5,159 nucleotides of DNA. Origin: JABDOU01 sp041609995 (GTDB taxonomy: Bacteria; Actinomycetota; Acidimicrobiia; Spongiisociales; SHLN01). The notes below the pieces were generated by a model, which was not told where the DNA came from, did no database searches, and saw only the letters and a program-made list of their open reading frames with translations. The stretch covers positions 1 through 5,159 of the forward strand of contig JBFIPU010000138.1 of the NCBI GenBank assembly GCA_041609995.1, given 5' to 3'. This document shows positions 4,047 to 5,159 of the stretch, piece by piece; the first letter of the stretch is position 1, and every line of letters starts with the position of its first letter. Position numbers and translations under genes: made by a program.

Positions 4047-4751
4047 GTGGCAGTGACCGTTCCCAAGCTCAGGCGAGCCATCAAGAACAAGGCCCCCGGC
4101 CTCGGATTCGAAACCGAGCTATGGGAGGCCGGCTATGACCTGGTTGTGGGGATCGATGAGGTGGGCCGCGGGGCCTGGGCCGGCCCGATTTCGGTCGGCG
4201 CCGCAGTGGTACCCAAGAACCGCCGGGTCTACAAGGTGCGCGACTCCAAGATGCTCACCGAGGACGAGCGGGAAGCGCTGTTTGACCGGGTCACGGCCTG
4301 GGTGGACGCGTGGGCAGTAGGGCACGCCAGCCACACCGAGTGCGACGAGCTCGGTATGTCGGAGGCCCAGATCCTGGCCACCCGCCGGGCGCTCGATCAG
4401 CTGGGGGTAGATCCGGGCTATGCGCTGGTGGATGGCAAATGGGATTTCGTCAAGACCCTGCCGACCCGGCGGGTTGTGAAGGGAGACGTCAAGAGCCTGT
4501 CGATCGCGGCGGCATCGGTGTTGGCCAAAGTGTCCCGAGACCGGCTGATGAGAGACGTCGCCGAGGCCTATCCGGGCTACAACTTCGAGAACAACAAGGG
4601 CTATCCGTGCCCCCATCAGAAGGAAGCGCTGCGAACCGACGGTCCCAGCCCGGTCCACCGCCGCAGCTGGGCCTTCATGGACTCGTTGGTCGATGACCGT
4701 TTCGAGCGGTACGTTCGCCCCGATCCCCAGATGAGCATCTTCGACGCCTAG
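4047..4751 (+). CDS. rnhB: Ribonuclease HII
   Basis: A 234-aa type 2 RNase H that nicks DNA 5' of misincorporated ribonucleotides and cleaves RNA in RNA-DNA hybrids, in the cytoplasm with Mg or Mn. Acidic active-site residues are visible: Asp37 and Glu38 in GIDEVGRGAWAGP (35-47), Asp129 in ALVDGKWD, and Asp147 in KGDVKSLSIAAASVLAKVSRD. DSKML (66-70) and HRRSW (204-208) are further family blocks. Where many homologues have a GYGTxxH-like segment, this one has GYPCPHQKEAL (185-195). I chose GTG 4047 because the TANNNT box lies 7 nt upstream; GTG 4053 is a close alternative. The frame stays open upstream to 3486, but only through repeats. The C-terminus ends QMSIFDA, resembling a sliding-clamp-binding motif. 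The stop shares CTAG with the convergent DUF3179 gene. Confidence 0.95.
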   Translation: MAVTVPKLRRAIKNKAPGLGFETELWEAGYDLVVGIDEVGRGAWAGPISVGAAVVPKNRRVYKVRDSKMLTEDEREALFDRVTAWVDAWAVGHASHTECDELGMSEAQILATRRALDQLGVDPGYALVDGKWDFVKTLPTRRVVKGDVKSLSIAAASVLAKVSRDRLMRDVAEAYPGYNFENNKGYPCPHQKEALRTDGPSPVHRRSWAFMDSLVDDRFERYVRPDPQMSIFDA

Positions 4752-5159
4752 GGGCCAGGCCACAGCCTCCCCCGGGGCCGGAACGTGAAGTAATCCGCCT
4801 CGAACGACGTGAAAGCCGGCACCCGTTGCAGAACTTGCCCGTCGAGGTGACCGCCCGCACCCCGCCCTGAAACGTCGAACCGCGTTTGGGAAGCAGCGTC
4901 GAAGAACGAGTCACCGTCCACGACCAGCTCGACGATGTTGCCGGCGACCTGCCGGTCGAAGACACCCCACCGGTTTTCATCGTCCGGATCGAACCAGACG
5001 GCCACCGGGGTTCCGCCCACGGTGTCGTTCACCACCCCGACGTCCCGCAGAGCGGGAACCAGATAAGCGGCCGATTCCTGCTCGATGTCGATCACGATCG
5101 CCATGTCCTCCAGATCGAACCGGGTCTTCCGGCCATCCACGGCCAACGCCAGGGTGTCA
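4748..5159 (-). CDS. DUF3179 domain protein, C-terminal part (5' end outside window)
   Basis: 136 codons are open from the right edge to TAG at 4748-4750. No stop precedes them, so the gene continues beyond 5159; the TTG at 5146 and the ATG at 5102-5104 are internal codons, not the likely start. Recognisable features of the family are DTLALAVDGRKTRFDLEDM, GVVNDTVGGTPVAVWFDPDD, a GDSFFDAASQTRFDVSGRGAGG segment resembling the usual TxSxWDVxGRAVxGPLxG stretch, and an aromatic-rich end (FTSFEADYFTFRPRGRLW). Members are usually full domains of about 250-300 aa, often secreted or lipoprotein-anchored; function is unknown. The signal region would lie outside the window. It is convergent with rnhB and overlaps it by 4 bp. 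Confidence 0.8.
   Translation of the reverse strand, partial: DTLALAVDGRKTRFDLEDMAIVIDIEQESAAYLVPALRDVGVVNDTVGGTPVAVWFDPDDENRWGVFDRQVAGNIVELVVDGDSFFDAASQTRFDVSGRGAGGHLDGQVLQRVPAFTSFEADYFTFRPRGRLWPGP

Noticed and set aside
3281..4090. Several open frames on both strands within the repeat island (for example 3431-3778 minus and 3156-3509 minus)
   Set aside because: Their translations are repeats read in shifting frames, with no ribosome binding site, no family resemblance, and high-GC lack of stops explains their length.

Overview
This is a GC-rich stretch of what looks like an actinobacterial chromosome. The evidence is a FadD15-type acyl-CoA ligase, a DinB/MDMPI-fold protein of a family enlarged in mycothiol producers, a DUF3179 protein, GTG/TTG starts, and two genes with a -10 box placed so close to the start codon that their mRNAs should be leaderless. 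RNase HII has a GYPCPHQ...HRRSW block that I associate with Acidimicrobiia-like actinobacteria. That class placement is inference from memory.

Layout: two tRNA genes on the minus strand (Glu-TTC then Asp-GTC, 5 nt apart) lie at 18-170. A 135-bp divergent spacer follows, then a plus-strand long-chain acyl-CoA ligase (306-2093) started at TTG. Its stop overlaps by 13 bp the stop of a convergent rmlC gene (2081-2641, minus). An 85-bp divergent promoter region separates rmlC from a plus-strand TIGR03086-like metal-binding protein (2727-3320). Next comes about 710 bp with no credible gene (3321-4033), packed with repeats. A plus-strand RNase HII gene (4047-4751) follows, and its stop shares a CTAG with the stop of a convergent, partial DUF3179 gene (4748 to the right edge, minus).

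The repeat region has two parts. The left part (3322-3619) is a mosaic of short GC-rich hairpins joined by a CGCGTTSCTT module that occurs seven times; an 89-bp block of it is duplicated in perfect tandem. The right part (3638-3952) is bounded by inverted arms of about 50 nt. It contains 2.6 copies of a 54/56-bp tandem repeat and two long compound hairpins of matching architecture. No transposase or Cas gene is present. The likeliest reading is a non-autonomous, REP/MITE-like intergenic repeat island.

The genes do not form one pathway. They are housekeeping genes (tRNA, acyl-CoA activation, dTDP-rhamnose synthesis, ribonucleotide removal from DNA) in alternating orientation, each with its own promoter. 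The most testable protein observation is a QMSIF motif at the extreme C-terminus of RNase HII, resembling the bacterial beta-sliding-clamp-binding motif.
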